The notes under the pieces were generated by a model. The model did no database searches, was not told the origin of the DNA, and was given only the letters and a program-made list of their open reading frames with translations. Source: an uncultured Faecalibacterium sp. (GTDB lineage: Bacteria > Bacillota > Clostridia > Oscillospirales > Ruminococcaceae). From it: DNA of 7,984 bases. Both the position numbers and the translations under genes were made by a program. Within the stretch, counting starts at the first letter, position 1. Each line of letters opens with the position of its first letter. The stretch covers positions 1 through 7,984 of the forward strand of contig CALDLZ010000397.1 in assembly GCA_937915335.1 (NCBI GenBank), given 5' to 3'. Positions 6,621 through 7,984 of the stretch are shown here, in pieces.

Positions 6621-6648
6621 GGCCGACACGAGTGGCAGCGTGTCGGCC
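6621..6648 (+). other. Perfect 10-bp stem-loop just upstream of the symporter ribosome binding site (hairpin 2)
   Basis: GGCCGACACG (6621-6630) pairs exactly with CGTGTCGGCC (6639-6648) around an 8-nt loop AGTGGCAG. It is followed by 9 nt and then AAAGGAG (6658-6664), leaving the ribosome site unpaired. It lacks a T-run and so is not a terminator. A role in mRNA stability or translation control is possible. The loop repeats the GTGGCAG heptamer of hairpin 1. Confidence 0.75.
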
Positions 6649-6673
6649 GAGGAATCGAAAGGAGAACTTCTCT

Positions 6674-7984
6674 ATGGCAAAGGTCAAACAGCCGCTTGAA
6701 GAAAACGGCATCCACAGAGCGAAAATGTGGGAGATCATGTTGTACGCTCTGAACAACACCTCCACCAACACCTATATGATGGTGGTTGGTTATATCAGCT
6801 ACTTCCTGATCGGTATTGTCGGTCTGGCTTCCGTGCTGGCCGGCTCCATCGTCACCATCATGCGTATCTGGGACGGTGTCACCGACCCGTTCGTGGGCAT
6901 GGCAGTCGATAAGACCAACGGCAAGTTCGGTAAGAACCGTCCGTTCATTGTTCTGGGCCAGATCATCATGTTCGTTTCCACCTTCGTGATGTTCAACTTC
7001 ATCCCCAAGATGGGCACCGGTGTCCGCTTTGTTGCGTTCATCATCATCTACATGATCTACATCGTTGGCTACACCTGCCAGTGCGTTGTCACCAAGTCCG
7101 CTCAGACCTGCCTGACCAACGATCCCAAGCAGCGCCCCATCTTCGCAATGTGCGATACTGTGTATAACATCGTCTTGATGAACGTCATCATCCCCATCGT
7201 TGTTACCGACGTTCTGACCCCCAAGTACACCCTGACCGCTGAGAACAATGCAGAGGAGATCGCTGCTCTGGTTGCTCAGAACCCCGCTCTGGCCGGTATC
7301 GTTGAGAAGTCCGGCGGCAGCCTGTCCGCTTTCTACAACCCTGCTATGTTCACCACCATGCAGCTGATGTTCGGTGCTGTTTCTGCCGTGTTCGCAGTCT
7401 GCGCTATCGTTGCTCTGTGGCGTAAGGATCGTCCCCAGTACTTTGGTCTGGGCACTACCCAGAAGGTCGGCTTCAAGGATTACGTTGACACTCTGGCACA
7501 CAACCGCGCCATCCAGATGCTGGTCGTTTCTGCTTCTACCGATAAGCTGTTCATGTCTACCATGACCAACGGCACTGTTATGATTTGCCTGTTCGGTATC
7601 ATCTTCGGTAACTACGCAACCTACTCCAGCTACTCTCAGCTGACTGCTATTCCTATCGCCCTGATCTCCATCCTGCTGATGAACAAGATCGCTCGTCAGA
7701 TGGGTCAGAAGGCTTCCATGATGACCGGCACCTACGGCGGTATCATCGGCTCCATCGTCATCACCCTGTTCCTGGTCTTTGCAAACCCCAAGGGCGATGC
7801 TTCCAAGTTTGCAATTCCTGAGTTCCGTATCATCCGTCCCGACACCTGGGGTTCCCTGTTCACCGGTTGGAGTGCTGTCGGCCTGATCTTTATCCTGCTG
7901 ATCATCGCATGGCGCGGTATCCAGCAGCTGTCCTCTTCTATCGTTATCACCATGACCGCTGACTGCGCTGACTACGAGGTTTAT
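6674..7984 (+). CDS. GPH-family sugar:cation symporter, 3' end outside window
   Basis: This frame starts at ATG 6674 and stays open to the last base (437 codons), so the C-terminal end is missing; family members run about 450-500 aa. It is a polytopic membrane protein of the glycoside-pentoside-hexuronide:cation symporter family (MFS superfamily), which imports sugars or glycosides with Na+ or H+. Evidence is the family signature after the second helix, WDGVTDPFVGMAVDKT (66-81) and GKFGKNRPF (83-91), the segment KDRPQYFG (251-258) after the sixth helix, and MTADCADYE (427-435), the usual motif near the last helices. A hydrophilic stretch of about 40 residues (181-222) separates helices 5 and 6. 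AAAGGAG (6658-6664) lies 9 nt before the start. Codons end in T (GTT, GCT, CGT, TCT) far more often than in neighbouring genes, suggesting high expression. It is divergent from the GH3 gene and is the likely importer of its substrate. Confidence 0.92.
   Translation, partial: MAKVKQPLEENGIHRAKMWEIMLYALNNTSTNTYMMVVGYISYFLIGIVGLASVLAGSIVTIMRIWDGVTDPFVGMAVDKTNGKFGKNRPFIVLGQIIMFVSTFVMFNFIPKMGTGVRFVAFIIIYMIYIVGYTCQCVVTKSAQTCLTNDPKQRPIFAMCDTVYNIVLMNVIIPIVVTDVLTPKYTLTAENNAEEIAALVAQNPALAGIVEKSGGSLSAFYNPAMFTTMQLMFGAVSAVFAVCAIVALWRKDRPQYFGLGTTQKVGFKDYVDTLAHNRAIQMLVVSASTDKLFMSTMTNGTVMICLFGIIFGNYATYSSYSQLTAIPIALISILLMNKIARQMGQKASMMTGTYGGIIGSIVITLFLVFANPKGDASKFAIPEFRIIRPDTWGSLFTGWSAVGLIFILLIIAWRGIQQLSSSIVITMTADCADYEVY

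Noticed and set aside
6621..6648. Hairpin 2 as an intrinsic terminator
   Set aside because: It is a strong stem but is followed by a purine-rich ribosome site, not a T-run.
6259..6771. N-terminal extension of the GH3 gene to 6771
   Set aside because: The frame is open by chance across A+T-rich control DNA, both leader hairpins and the start of the divergent symporter. The start at 6258 has a strong ribosome site.
6551..7501. 316-codon - strand open frame opposite the symporter
   Set aside because: It is antisense to a clear GPH-family protein, with low-complexity Asp/His/Gly-rich translation and no motif.
1..7984. CRISPR array, tRNA/rRNA genes, transposase, toxin-antitoxin or phage genes
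   Set aside because: No regularly spaced direct repeats, no cloverleaf-like sequence, and no such protein motifs were found on either strand.

Overview
The window reads as a chromosomal segment of a Gram-positive, moderately G+C-rich gut Firmicute. Strong AAGGAG-type ribosome binding sites, short operon gaps and the style of the intergenic repeats point to Oscillospiraceae/Ruminococcaceae, and Faecalibacterium is my best guess. That assignment is from memory of similar genomes and was not tested by a search.

Left part (1-2615, + strand): the end of an arginine biosynthesis operon. It holds the 3' end of argB (acetylglutamate kinase), a 229-bp non-coding interval, argD (acetylornithine aminotransferase) and argF (carbamoyltransferase). 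argD and argF overlap by ATGA. The argB-argD interval contains several small inverted repeats that look like a dispersed intergenic repeat, plus a good sigma-70-like promoter (TTGCTG-17 bp-TATAAT) embedded in a perfect 20-bp inverted repeat. The ArgF protein keeps every carbamoyl-phosphate-site motif, but the residues that bind ornithine in classical enzymes (GDGNN and DxWxSMG) are replaced. This is the most interesting point in the window. A strong bidirectional terminator closes the arginine operon and also serves the convergent genes.

Middle part (2629-6258, - strand): a two-gene operon, transcribed right to left. A cytoplasmic glycoside hydrolase family 3 enzyme (747 aa) is followed after 9 bp by a MATE-family multidrug/metabolite exporter (458 aa).

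Right part (6259-7984): a 415-bp divergent control region, then the start of a GPH-family sugar:cation symporter (+ strand) that runs off the window end after 437 codons. The control region has a repeated TGGAT motif, an imperfect inverted repeat and a 5' leader with two G+C-rich stem-loops. The divergent symporter and GH3 enzyme look like an uptake-and-hydrolysis pair for a beta-linked glycoside. The MATE pump in the GH3 operon suggests, as a hypothesis only, export of a product such as the aglycone.
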